The position numbers and the translations under genes are program-made. A stretch of 16,544 nt of DNA from Leptospirillum sp. (GTDB lineage Bacteria; Nitrospirota; Leptospirillia; Leptospirillales; Leptospirillaceae): contig DAHWKF010000051.1 of NCBI GenBank assembly GCA_027343785.1, positions 1 through 16,544 of the forward strand, given 5' to 3'. A model generated the notes under the pieces. That model made no database searches, had not been told where the DNA came from, and saw only the letters and a program-made list of their open reading frames with translations. Each line of letters begins with the position of its first letter. Position 1 is the stretch's first letter. This document shows positions 6,979 to 15,800 of the stretch, in pieces.

Positions 6979-7007
6979 ATTGTAGCATGGGATGGGGCCC
7001 TGTGAAA
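6979..7007 (-). promoter_or_regulatory. Weak candidate promoter upstream of tusA
   Basis: The 233 bases between tusA (start 6830) and the upstream gene (stop 7064) contain a -10-like TACAAT (5 of 6, minus strand, 6984-6979). Seventeen bases upstream there is only a poor -35 (TTTCAC). A second A/T-rich stretch with TATTAT repeats lies near 6884-6895. A short interrupted inverted repeat (GGCCTGT...ACAGGGCC, about 6996-7014) overlaps the upstream part and could be a terminator stem without a T tract. No other gene is visible in this gap. Confidence 0.25.
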
Positions 7008-7063
7008 CAGGCCACCACCTTCCGCCCTGATTGTTTTACCGGTCAAGTCCGGCCGGTGCAGGC

Positions 7064-8272
7064 CTAGTTATTCTCGAGAAAAGTGCCCACGGTTACGGGC
7101 GGCTCGAGAGGCAGTCTCATGCGTTTTTCCAGATTGGGAAAAACAATATCCTTGGCCGTCTCCAGGGTGCAGTTTCGCAAAAGAATGGCCGCGAGCCCCT
7201 TCCCCCAGTCGATAAAGATGGGATCGGACAACCGGGCCGTCTGGCGGATAATGGCCAGGGTATCGGCGGTGAGCCCCCAGATCGGGATGACCGGAAGCTC
7301 CATGGGCTTGGGGGAAAGAATGGCAGCGACCTTCCGGATGGAATCCATCGCGTATCCCTGTCCGAGCCAGGATTTCGCGTATCCGAAGGCGGGAGAGGCA
7401 AATTCGCGGGCCATCTGGGCGGATTTGTCCGAGAAGTTTCGGACGAATTCATAGAACCGGGTGAGGGATTTTTTTTCGAGCGTCTGGTAGGGAATGGAGA
7501 TCCAGGACAAGGGGTAGACCTGTCCGACGAACAAGGTGATGTTCATCAGAATTTCGCCGTTGGCTATCCGGGCATGAATACGGGGAATGCTCCCGTCGTC
7601 AAAATCGGCTCCTTCGTCGTATATGTCACGTACCCACTGGTCGTTTCTTTTCCGGTAAACGAGACGGGCTTCCTCCTCCGTGTCTTCTGCGGTGGTGTAC
7701 GAGACGACCCTCTGGAAAAAAATGTCGTTCCGGTACAGATCCGGGACGGAACGGATCGCTTCGGACATCAGTCCCTCCGCCTCTATCTGATGGATCCACC
7801 GTTCGATTTCCTGAAATATATGCGTGTTGTCCCTTTTGATCATGGCCTGGTGCAAGGATTCGACGTCAGACCTGTCCGACGCCGGTGTCAGGACGAGGTG
7901 GTATCCGAAAGAAGTAGGGTGGATATGCAGCAGGAGAAAGTTGAATTCGCGCAAGATCCGGGATGAGAGGATAAAACGGTCGGAGTAAGGTTGCTCCAGC
8001 TTGCTGGACGTTTTCAGAAATTGGTCAAGGTGATTGTTTTCCCCCTTTGAAACAACGCGTTGGAGGAATGAGAGAAAGTCGTCCCATGATTGACCGTGTT
8101 CTGCCTCCGGCCAGAGTCCCTTGAGGGCAGGGGAGTGGAGAATCATACGCTTGTTCTGGTAAAAAAGACCCTGGTAAGGGCCCATGGTCTTGAACAGTTT
8201 GTCAAAAGCCCTTCGCGGCGGAAAGGGCGAACCAAAAAAACTGTCGGGGGCTCTGATTTCATAAAGAAACAT
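7064..8272 (-). CDS. Hypothetical protein, 402 residues, not recognised
   Basis: The single long open frame has codon use like its neighbours and starts at ATG 8272 with only a weak upstream purine stretch. I do not recognise the family. There is no signal peptide and no convincing membrane helix, so it is probably cytoplasmic. The N-terminal part is rich in aromatic and basic residues (FFGSPFPPRRAFDKLFKTMGP). A central acidic stretch (TTAEDTEEEARLVYRK ... DEGADFDDGS) is followed by ILMNITLFVGQVYPLSWIS. The C-terminus is mixed alpha/beta (PVIPIWGLTADTLAIIRQ). No nucleotide-binding, protease or metal-site signature stands out. It stands alone, divergent from the acyltransferase gene and followed after 233 bases by tusA, so the neighbours give little clue. 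Confidence applies to its being a real gene. Confidence 0.85.
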   Translation of the reverse strand: MFLYEIRAPDSFFGSPFPPRRAFDKLFKTMGPYQGLFYQNKRMILHSPALKGLWPEAEHGQSWDDFLSFLQRVVSKGENNHLDQFLKTSSKLEQPYSDRFILSSRILREFNFLLLHIHPTSFGYHLVLTPASDRSDVESLHQAMIKRDNTHIFQEIERWIHQIEAEGLMSEAIRSVPDLYRNDIFFQRVVSYTTAEDTEEEARLVYRKRNDQWVRDIYDEGADFDDGSIPRIHARIANGEILMNITLFVGQVYPLSWISIPYQTLEKKSLTRFYEFVRNFSDKSAQMAREFASPAFGYAKSWLGQGYAMDSIRKVAAILSPKPMELPVIPIWGLTADTLAIIRQTARLSDPIFIDWGKGLAAILLRNCTLETAKDIVFPNLEKRMRLPLEPPVTVGTFLENN

Positions 8273-8391
8273 GGATATCCCGTCTGGTTGGTTGTCGGGC
8301 GGTCACTTTCTTGAAGAAAAACAAACTTGCAATAGCGCATATCATAGCGAAACAACGGGGTTTTTCCCATTCCTCCAGACGGTCGGCTCCC

Positions 8392-8408
8392 GCCGGAACG
8401 TTTCCGGC
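8392..8408 (+). repeat. Perfect 7-bp inverted repeat in the leader of the acyltransferase gene
   Basis: GCCGGAA and TTCCGGC flank the loop CGT, 23 bases before the ATG at 8432. It lies in the 159-base divergent gap between 8272 and 8432. No T tract follows, so it is not a classic terminator; it could be a leader hairpin. I see no strong -35/-10 pair for either gene in this gap. Confidence 0.4.
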
Positions 8409-8431
8409 CGGGCAAGAATTCAGAAAAAAGG

Positions 8432-9268
8432 ATGCCATTCTCCTCCCGAAATCTGCCCTCAGGCCCATTGGGCGTGAACGGAAAACGAAACTGGGGTGAC
8501 ACATTGTTTCGTTCTCTGATCGCACCACTCACCGGACTTATCGGGTTTTTACTGATTTTACTGTTGAGAACCACTATCCGGTTCCGTCTTGTCGGATTCG
8601 GGGAGTTCTCGGAGAGGAAATTCCAGAAGAAAAGCCTTGTTGTGTCGCTGTGGCACAATCAGCTTCTTTTCATGCCGTTCATGTGGTCCGGGAGATGGGG
8701 CGGGGCCCACGCCATCGTTTCCCGTTCGCGGGACGGGGAGCTGATTGCCGCTATCCTCCGGTTTTTCGGGATCTGGACAGTGCGGGGATCTTCAACCCGG
8801 GGGGGGACGGCGGCCCTCAAACAGATCCTGTCGATTGCGAAGAAGAGGGAAGGCGCGTTTTTTGTTACGCCGGACGGTCCCTTGGGCCCTCCTTTCCGGA
8901 TCAAGGAAGGGGCCGGATTCTTGACATATCGGCCGGATGTTCCCATGTATTGTATGTCTGTTTCCTATACCGGCTACAGGATGCTGGGAAGCTGGGACGG
9001 TTTTGTCGTTCCCTTCCCGTTTTCAACAGCCTATTTTGTATGCTCGCCGCCGATCTATCCGGGCCGGCAGAAAAATTACTCCCTGCGCCTTGCCGAGATC
9101 GAACGGGGGTTGCACATTGTCAACGAGGCATCCATGGCTCTCTCGACAGGCAGGATTCGGCCCGAAGAAGCGGTTACAATGCTCAATGACAGGTTTTCCG
9201 GCCATGACCGGAAAAACCATGAAACGGACCGGGAAATGGCGGACGGTTCCGTTTCCCTACCAGAATAA
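8432..9268 (+). CDS. DUF374 / lysophospholipid acyltransferase family protein
   Basis: 278 residues. Motifs typical of the DUF374 branch of the LPLAT (PlsC-like) acyltransferases are present: WHNQ (74-77, an H-x4-D-type catalytic region), SRSRDGELIA (97-106), RGSSTRGG (118-125) and TPDGPLGP (146-153, substrate-binding block). A hydrophobic helix (APLTGLIGFLLILLL, about 31-45) would anchor it in the inner membrane. The family acylates lipid substrates during lipid A or phospholipid synthesis; the precise substrate here is unknown. The start is uncertain: AAAAAGG sits right against ATG 8432, and GTG 8474 and TTG 8501 are in-frame alternatives closer to the homology. The Slp-like lipoprotein gene begins 16 bases after its stop, suggesting an envelope-related operon. 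Confidence 0.85.
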   Translation: MPFSSRNLPSGPLGVNGKRNWGDTLFRSLIAPLTGLIGFLLILLLRTTIRFRLVGFGEFSERKFQKKSLVVSLWHNQLLFMPFMWSGRWGGAHAIVSRSRDGELIAAILRFFGIWTVRGSSTRGGTAALKQILSIAKKREGAFFVTPDGPLGPPFRIKEGAGFLTYRPDVPMYCMSVSYTGYRMLGSWDGFVVPFPFSTAYFVCSPPIYPGRQKNYSLRLAEIERGLHIVNEASMALSTGRIRPEEAVTMLNDRFSGHDRKNHETDREMADGSVSLPE

Positions 9269-9284
9269 AATCGATGGGGCGACC

Positions 9285-9920
9285 ATGAAATCACTGATCC
9301 GTTTTTTTTCATTTTCTCTTTCCCTCTCATGTGTGTGGCGAAAATGCCTTCGTTTGTCACCGCTGCTGGTTGTGTTCCCCTTTTTTTGGGGGGGATGCGC
9401 CTATGAGCTTCCGGAACAGCCGACGGTGTTCGTGACCAAAAGAACGCCCGACAACCTGAAGGAGTTGCTGGAAAACCGGAAAAGCCATCAGGGCCATATC
9501 GCGGTTCTTGGGGGGCAAATCCTCCGGCGTTCGGATACCCCGGTCGGACGATATTTTCTGATCCGGGATCTCCCGCTCGGAGACAATTCCTATCCGACGC
9601 CGCCCAATTCTCCGATCCGGATCCGGAAGCCCCCGGCCCAAGAGGCATTCATCCTTTTTGCCCCATCTCTTCGGATGATGGGAAACACTAAACCCGCTAC
9701 AAACAAGGAGACGAGTTCCTTTGTTGTTTTCGGAAACCACGACAACAGGACGGTCGTGATCGGGCCCGGACATCTTGTCACCGCCGTGGGAGAGGTCCGT
9801 GGCATGATCCCGTTCCCGCGTGACAAGTCCCGTACGCGATACCTGCTTCTGGTGAGTCATTACATCATCCTCTGGTCGAAAGCCCATCCGGAAGACTACC
9901 CGCTGGTCCTGAAGAAGTAA
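9285..9920 (+). CDS. Slp-family outer-membrane lipoprotein
   Basis: 211 residues from ATG 9285, preceded by GGGG with 5-base spacing. An earlier in-frame start at 8937 lies inside the upstream gene and is rejected. The N-terminus has a hydrophobic signal segment (LSPLLVVFPFFWGGC) ending at Cys38, a lipobox with an unusual Trp at -3. The mature part starts CAYELPEQP and has Slp-like features: GGQILRRSDTPVGRYFLIRDLPL, a central FVVFGNHDNRTVVIGPGHLVTAVGEVRG and a C-terminal YLLLVSHYIILW (compare the conserved 'Y.yP.l....hlW' ending). Slp proteins are outer-membrane lipoproteins induced by starvation or acid stress in enterobacteria. The function here is inferred only from family resemblance. Confidence 0.72.
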   Translation: MKSLIRFFSFSLSLSCVWRKCLRLSPLLVVFPFFWGGCAYELPEQPTVFVTKRTPDNLKELLENRKSHQGHIAVLGGQILRRSDTPVGRYFLIRDLPLGDNSYPTPPNSPIRIRKPPAQEAFILFAPSLRMMGNTKPATNKETSSFVVFGNHDNRTVVIGPGHLVTAVGEVRGMIPFPRDKSRTRYLLLVSHYIILWSKAHPEDYPLVLKK

Positions 9921-9944
9921 CCGGAGAGGGATTGTCCTCTCCGG
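9921..9944 (+). terminator. Perfect 9-bp hairpin right after the Slp-like gene (terminator-like, no T tract)
   Basis: CCGGAGAGG and CCTCTCCGG are separated by a 6-base loop and begin at the first base after the stop codon. No run of T follows (CAAAGGATGG), so it may act as an RNA 3'-end stabiliser or a weak terminator rather than a classic intrinsic terminator. Confidence 0.5.
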
Positions 9945-10297
9945 CAAAGGATGGTTGCCGGCCCTTCATCCCCGGACCTGTCTGTTTTCTGTCTGAAGGT
10001 TGAGACGTCTGGACTGCTGAATGAAAAACAGGGGAGCCTGTTTACTTATATAATGGGGTAGAGTATACATGAAAGACGTCCAGGCCATAAAGACCTTTTC
10101 TGTCCGAATGATCCCGCTCCGCTTGAACAGCGGGATCTCCCGGGAATCTTGATGGAAGGGCTCAGGGAAGAGGGGAATGATGTACAAGAATCGCCCGCTC
10201 CTTCCGGAGGAACGAAGAGGTTGCAATACATGTAGATACTAAGTATCATTTAACGGTTCCGTGGAGAGCCTGCGGGGTCGGTGAGTGGGGGAATGAA
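9945..10297. other. Non-coding stretch with several inverted repeats before the RND operon
   Basis: No credible gene is seen on either strand. The stretch holds AAACAGG-GGAG-CCTGTTT (10026-10043), whose minus-strand reading ends in five T and so looks like a short leftward terminator. It also has a perfect TATAAT at 10049-10054 without a good -35, and a perfect 9-bp stem GATCCCGCT/AGCGGGATC with a 10-base loop (10110-10137). The palindromic promoter listed separately follows. An 86-codon minus-strand frame here crosses all these elements and looks spurious. Confidence 0.6.
10221..10249 (+). promoter_or_regulatory. Predicted promoter of the RND efflux operon with palindromic operator in its spacer
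   Basis: The -35 box is TTGCAA (10221-10226), the spacer is 17 bases and the -10 box is TATCAT (10244-10249, 5 of 6). Two palindromes fill the spacer and enter the -10: TACATGTA (10227-10234) and GATACT-A-AGTATC (10235-10247, perfect 6+6). The position is right for a repressor or metal-responsive regulator binding site. Start of transcription would be about 40 bases before the first gene. The 17-base spacing argues against a MerR-type promoter, which normally has 19-20. Confidence 0.5.
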
Positions 10298-11656
10298 GTG
10301 GAAATCAGTGAAAGATTCTGCAGGTCGAATGTGAGGTCGAAGCTCTTCCGCCCCCGTAATATCGTATTGGCCTGGATATTCGTTTTGTCGTCCGGTTTTT
10401 TTTCGGTCTCTCTGGCCCAGGATCCTTCCCCTGAAGCGGAGAAAACGGGCGGGGAAACGGTGACTGTCAGTCAGGCTGTCGACATGGCGCTTTCACGGAA
10501 TCCGGATGTTCTCGCCTATAAAAAAGCCTGGATCGGGACGCGAAAGCTCCAGGTGACCGCTCTCGCGCCGGCGGACCCGCAAATCCAGTACCTCTGGGGA
10601 GGCGCCGAGCAGGGCAACGGGCCCAGCGGTGCGGGTCTTCCTTATGAATCCGGCAGCAACTGGTCCATCTTTCAGAGTTTTCTGTTTCCCGGAAAAGCCC
10701 AGGTCGGGTACAAGATCAACAAGGACAATACACACAACGCCTATTACGCATACCGGATCCAGCGGGTCACCCTCCGTAACCAGACGGAGATCGCCTGTTA
10801 CCAGCTGCTTCTCGCGAAAAAAAGTCTGGATCTGAACCAGGAGATGCAGACCTGGTTCAAAAGGGCCCTCGAAATCACCCGCGCCAAGCTGTCGGTCGGC
10901 TCCGCCCAGATCCTGGACGTTGTCAACGCGAAGGTTCAGTTGAGCCAGGCCAAGCTTGATGAACTGACGTACAAATGGCAGATCAAGGTGGCCCGTCGAC
11001 AGCTGAACATGCTGCTCAATCTCCCGCTGGAAACCCCCCTCGACGTCTCTCCGGTGGGGGAGCCGAAGGGGATTTCGAAATCCCTCTCCCAGCTGGAAGA
11101 GATCGCCATCATCAACCGTCCTGACCTTTTGTCCGCACGGACGAACCTGGAGTTGAACCGCCACCAGTTGACTTTGGCGCACCTCGGTTATCTGCCGGAT
11201 TATCAGCTGATGGCTTCCGAAGGGGGAGAGTCCTGTTACGGCTTTGGCGGAATCAACTGTTATTATGTGGGGCTTCAGGTCAATGGTCCCATCTTTGTCC
11301 CAATCAAACAGATGAAACAGGTGGATTCAGCCCGGGAGATGGTCCGGTCGGCAGACTTCCAGTACCAGTGGCAAGCGAACCAGGTCAAGCTGAATGTGGA
11401 CAACACCTATTCCCAGGCCATCCTGGGATACCGCCAGTTCCGGATCAATGAGTCCCAGCTTGTCCCCCAGACCCGCCTTGCGTTTGAACTCGCCCTGACA
11501 GGATATGAAAACCAGAAGAACGATTTCCTCTACCTGATCAACGCCATCCAGTCCTACAGGCAGGCCCTGTATAACCAGTACCAGAGCCTGATCAACTATT
11601 ACGAATCCTTGTCCAACCTGGAGGCGGCTGTCGGTACTGCCTTGCCGCCGGATTAG
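10298..11656 (+). CDS. czcC: TolC-family outer-membrane factor of RND metal efflux (CzcC-like)
   Basis: 452 residues from GTG 10298, with GGGGGA 6 bases upstream. An ATG at 10294 is out of frame and closes after 13 codons. There is a signal peptide (IVLAWIFVLSSGFFSVSLAQ, cleavage probably near residue 40). It then has the two OEP (outer-membrane efflux protein) repeats of long helices: TVSQAVDMALSRNPDVLAYK, RALEITRAKLSVGSAQILDV and LEEIAIINRPDLLSARTNLE in the first, and LAFELALTGYENQKNDFLYL in the second. OEP proteins form the trimeric channel through the outer membrane and periplasm. A small insertion with two Cys (SCYGFGGINC) lies near the start of the second repeat. The adaptor gene follows after 39 bases. 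The czc name reflects family and operon order; the metal is not known. Confidence 0.88.
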   Translation: MEISERFCRSNVRSKLFRPRNIVLAWIFVLSSGFFSVSLAQDPSPEAEKTGGETVTVSQAVDMALSRNPDVLAYKKAWIGTRKLQVTALAPADPQIQYLWGGAEQGNGPSGAGLPYESGSNWSIFQSFLFPGKAQVGYKINKDNTHNAYYAYRIQRVTLRNQTEIACYQLLLAKKSLDLNQEMQTWFKRALEITRAKLSVGSAQILDVVNAKVQLSQAKLDELTYKWQIKVARRQLNMLLNLPLETPLDVSPVGEPKGISKSLSQLEEIAIINRPDLLSARTNLELNRHQLTLAHLGYLPDYQLMASEGGESCYGFGGINCYYVGLQVNGPIFVPIKQMKQVDSAREMVRSADFQYQWQANQVKLNVDNTYSQAILGYRQFRINESQLVPQTRLAFELALTGYENQKNDFLYLINAIQSYRQALYNQYQSLINYYESLSNLEAAVGTALPPD

Positions 11657-11695
11657 GGTTCCGACCGGTCTCCCCCCTCCCGCTAAGAGGTTCGC

Positions 11696-12835
11696 ATGCT
11701 TTTTGAAAAACCCCTGTTTTCCATTTTCATCGCCTTGTGTCTGGCTCATTTTCTGGCGCCTCCGGCCGAGGCCGTCGCACCTCCGGCGTTGAAACACTCC
11801 GTTCCGGCCGTCCAGCTTCCGGATCGCGTCCGGTTAACCCCCGCCCAGATGAAATCGCGTTGGGTGTCGACTCAGACGGTCATTCCCCGCAGGCTGGTCC
11901 GGACGATCAGCCGGACGGGAACGTTGAATTTCGACGAGGAAAAGGTGTCCGTTCTGGCGGCCCGCGTGAGTGGGCGGGAAGTCAAGGTGCTCGCCTTCGA
12001 AGGCCAAAGGGTGGCCAAGGATGATCCGCTGGCGCTGGTCTACAGCCCCGATTTTGTGACGGCTGAAGTGGAGTACCTGAATGCGTTCAAGGTGGCCAGG
12101 ACCATCCGGAACGGAAAAGAGGCGAATTCCTATATCCATGCGGCGGCAAAAAAGCTGGTCCTGATGGGGGCATCCGAACGGGATCTGGCCCGTCTGTCGC
12201 GAACCCAGAAAATCGCTCCCTATCTGACTCTCCATGCTCCCAGGGAAGGTATTATCCTTAATTCGCAGCTTCGGGAAGGACTCTTCATGAATCCCGGCGA
12301 CCAGTTGCTGACGATCGCGGATCTTTCGAAACTCTGGGTTTATATGGACATCTACGAGGGAGATCTGCCGTTGGTCCATACCGGCCAGACGATTTTGGTC
12401 CAGACGGTGGCGTATCCGGGAGAGACCTTCAGGGGGCGGATCATCTATCAGGGAGGGATGGTGGATCCCCAGACGCGCACATTCCACGTCAGGGGAGAGA
12501 TTGACAACCCGAATAAACTCTTGAAACCGGGCATGTTCGCTTCCGTCCTTATCCGCCTCACCCATCCCGAAAAGGTGATCGCCCTCCCCGAGTCTTCTTT
12601 TCTGAAAGACGAAAAGGGCTTCCATGTTTTTGTCGAAGCGTCCCCCGGTGTGTTTGACGTCCGACCCGTCGTTCCGGGTCCGGAGGAAGAAGGGCTGATC
12701 ACGGTCGAAGAAGGGCTCCGGACAGGTGAGTCCGTCGTCGTGTCCGGAGCCCTTCTTCTCGAAGGGCTCCGGGAACAGATTCTGAACCGGAAGCTGGAAA
12801 AAAGGGATCGTCTCAAGGGACTGGGGGCTTCCTGA
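11696..12835 (+). CDS. czcB: RND efflux periplasmic adaptor subunit (CzcB-like membrane fusion protein)
   Basis: 379 residues from ATG 11696, with AAGAGG 5 bases upstream. The signal peptide has a likely AEA|VA cleavage at about residue 26. The barrel-sandwich (lipoyl) halves are ARVSGREVKVLAFEGQRV (about 89-106) and LHAPREGIILNSQLREG (179-195), and between them lies a short alpha-hairpin (about 118-172). The beta-barrel domain follows (DLSKLWVYMDIYEGDL ... GRIIYQGGMVDPQTRTFHVR), then a membrane-proximal domain to the end. It links the pump to the outer-membrane channel. No His- or Met-rich metal-binding N-terminus is seen. Its stop overlaps the start of the pump gene (TGATG), indicating translational coupling. 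Confidence 0.92.
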   Translation: MLFEKPLFSIFIALCLAHFLAPPAEAVAPPALKHSVPAVQLPDRVRLTPAQMKSRWVSTQTVIPRRLVRTISRTGTLNFDEEKVSVLAARVSGREVKVLAFEGQRVAKDDPLALVYSPDFVTAEVEYLNAFKVARTIRNGKEANSYIHAAAKKLVLMGASERDLARLSRTQKIAPYLTLHAPREGIILNSQLREGLFMNPGDQLLTIADLSKLWVYMDIYEGDLPLVHTGQTILVQTVAYPGETFRGRIIYQGGMVDPQTRTFHVRGEIDNPNKLLKPGMFASVLIRLTHPEKVIALPESSFLKDEKGFHVFVEASPGVFDVRPVVPGPEEEGLITVEEGLRTGESVVVSGALLLEGLREQILNRKLEKRDRLKGLGAS

Positions 12836-15800
12836 TGCACTTTCTCGTCCGGGCGGCCCTGAGGGAACGGATGCTCGTCTATCTTCTCTCATTGTCCGTC
12901 ATCATCCTGGGGATTTTTTCTTATGAAAACCTCCAGATTGAGCCCTATCCGGACATCTCTCCCCTGATGGTGCGGGTTCTGACCCAATGGCCCGGCCGGG
13001 GGGCCGAAGAGGTCGAACGGCAGATCACCCTTCCCATCGAGATCGCGATCAACGGGACGCCCGGGATGAAAATCCAGCGCTCCATCTCCATGTATGGACT
13101 TTCCGTCGTTATTGCCATTTTTCGTGACGGCATAGACGATTTCGAGGCGCGCCACCGCATCTATAACCGGATCTCCCAGGCGAACCTTCCAGGAGGGATC
13201 GTTCCTGTCCTGGACATCAATACGCCCGCTACCGGCGAAATTTTCCGGTACACGCTGTCCGGAGCCCCTCCCGACGAGCTCAAGACGCTTGACGACTGGG
13301 TCCTCGAACGACGATTCAAGGAGATTCCCGGTGTCGCGGACGAGTCCGGAATGGGCGGCTGGATCCGGCAGTATCAGATTATGGTGGATCTGGCCAGAAT
13401 GCGCGATTACAACCTGACCCTGCCGCAAGTTGTGACCGCTGTTTCGGCGGCCAATAACAATGTGGGAGCGTATGTCCTGAATTTCGGCGAGACCGCCGAG
13501 GTTGTCCGGGGGATCGGGCTTCTCCGCAACCGCCATGATATTGAAAACATCATGGTCGCGGAGGTGAAGGGGACTCCGGTTCTGATCAAGGATATCGCTA
13601 CGGTGCGTATCGGGCCGCAACCGCGACTGGGACGGGTGGGACGGAATTTTGACAACGATACGGTGGAAGGGGTTGTTCTTCTTCTGCGAGGGGCGAATAC
13701 CCGCCATGTCCTGAAGAAAGTCCACGAAAAAGTTCTGGAAATCGAAAAGCACGATCTTCCGAAAGGCGTACGGATCCGGCCCTTCTATGACCGGACCGAT
13801 CTCATGAGGTGGACGCTCCATACGGTGATCGAGAACCTCCTTCTGGGGATTACCCTTGTTCTCCTGACGCTCTACCTGTTTCTGGGAAACATCCGTTCGG
13901 CCCTGATCGTTGCGTCCACGATCCCGGTGGCCCTTCTGGCGGCGTTTTCTTTCATGAAATGGCGGGGGATATCCGCCAACCTCCTGTCTCTCGGCGCCAT
14001 CGATTTCGGTATCCTGGTGGACGCATCCGTGATTGTGGTGGAAAACATCTACCGCCACCTGATGGAAGATGTCCGAACGAAATCGGATACGACCGGCGCC
14101 ATTTACCGGGCTGTTTCCGAAGTCCAGAGCGCGACGGTTTTTTCCACCCTGATCGTTTTCACGGCCTACGTTCCCCTGATCTTCATGAAAGGGGTTGAAG
14201 GCAAGATTTTCACGCCCATGGCTTTTACGATGGGCGGTGGTCTTCTGGCCGCGGTTTTTCTGTCGATGACCCTTTCTCCCGCCCTCTCATCCTCTCTCCT
14301 GTCCCGGGTTTCCCCGCACGAGGACACCTGGCTCATGCGACACGTCAAGCGGATTTACGGGAATATCCTGTCCTGGGTTTTGAAATATCGCATGGCGACC
14401 CTTTCCGTCGCTGGCGGAATCCTGTTCCTGACGCTCGGGGTCGTTTTCCCCCGCCTGGGAACGGAATTCCTGCCGAAGCTGGAGGAAAACAACCTCTATA
14501 TCCGCGCCACCTACCCCGTGGCCATCAGCCTGCCTTACGGGGCGAAAATCACGGACGCGATCCGGCGGATGGTGCTAGAGATACCGGAAGTGCAGACGGT
14601 GACTTCGGAAGAAGGGAGGCCTGACGACGCCTATGACGTGGGAGGGTTCTGGAACGCGGAGTTCGCCATTTTTTTCAAGCCCCATGACAAATGGCGCAAG
14701 GGCGTGGACAAATCGGTCATCCAGAAAGAGATACTCGCAAGGCTCCATTCCATTCCCGGTGTGACATATAATGTCTCCCAGTATATCGAGGACAATGTGG
14801 AAGAAGCGGTGTCGGGGGTCAAGGGCCAGAACAGCCTCAAGATTTTCGGTCCCGATCCGGTGCTTCTCGAGCGGTTGGGTCGGCAGTCCATGGCGTTGCT
14901 GCGGGGGGTCAAGGGTTTTCATGATCTGGGCATGTTCCGTATCCGGGGGGGGCCGGAACTTCTGGTGAGGGTGGATCCCATGGCCTGCGCCCGTTACGGG
15001 GTCCATGCCCAGGACGTGGAAAGCGTCCTGCAGACGGCTGTCGGGGGGATTGCGGTGACCCAGGTCCTCAAGGAAGAAAAGCGGTTCGATGTCACCGTCC
15101 GTCTCACAAAGCCCTACCGGAAAGATCTCAAGGCGATCCGTTCCATTCTGGTGGACAGTCCGGACGGTTCGCATATCCCCCTGTCCCAGCTGGCAACCAT
15201 CGAGGTGAAGAAAGGCAACACCTATATCTTCCGGGAGCAGAACTCCCGTTATGTCCCCGTAAAATTTTCTATCCGCGGAAGGGACATGGGAAGCGCTGTA
15301 GAGGAAGCCCGGCAGCTTCTTTCCCGATCCCTTCCATTGCCTGAGGGGTACAGGATCCGCTGGTACGGCGAATACAAGGAGATGAGGGACGCCCAGAACA
15401 GGCTTTTGATCCTGACGCCCATCGCGATCGGGTTGATGTTTCTTCTCCTGTACTGGTCCTACCAGTCGGTCAAATACGCCCTTCTTCAGCTCATGTCCGT
15501 CCCTTTCGCCCTGATCGGAGGAATATGGGCTCTTTTCCTGACCGGGTATCCGCTGTCCATTTCGGCGGCGATCGGGTTTCTGTCCCTGTTTGGCATCGCG
15601 ATCCAGGACGGAATGATCCTCATCAACTTTGTCACGGTGCTGCGCCAAAAGGGAATGGACATGGAGGCCGCCCTTCTGGAAGGCGGCCGACTCCGGGTGC
15701 GTCCCGTCCTCATGACGGCCCTGCTGGCGGGTTTCGGCCTTTTACCGGCGGCTTTGTCGACCGGAATCGGAAACCAGGCGCAGAAACCCCTCGCCATCGT

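Noticed and set aside
6582..7046. Extended TusA of 154 residues
   Set aside because: The extra 72 N-terminal residues lack homology; ATG 6830 has a good GGAG site and gives the normal family length.
7031..7966. 311-codon rightward frame opposite the unrecognised 402-residue gene
   Set aside because: It is Gly/Asp/Arg-rich shadow composition with no start context. The leftward frame is longer and has normal protein composition, though neither has recognisable homology, so this choice is slightly less secure than the others.
9966..10226. 86-codon minus-strand frame in the intergenic stretch
   Set aside because: It has no recognisable domain or ribosome-binding site, and it is crossed by inverted repeats and the predicted promoter.
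14575..15648. Long minus-strand frame (357 codons) inside the RND pump gene, and a similar one at 12889-14058
   Set aside because: These are shadows of the strongly conserved pump gene; their composition is low-plausibility (His, Asp, Arg and Pro rich) with no domains.
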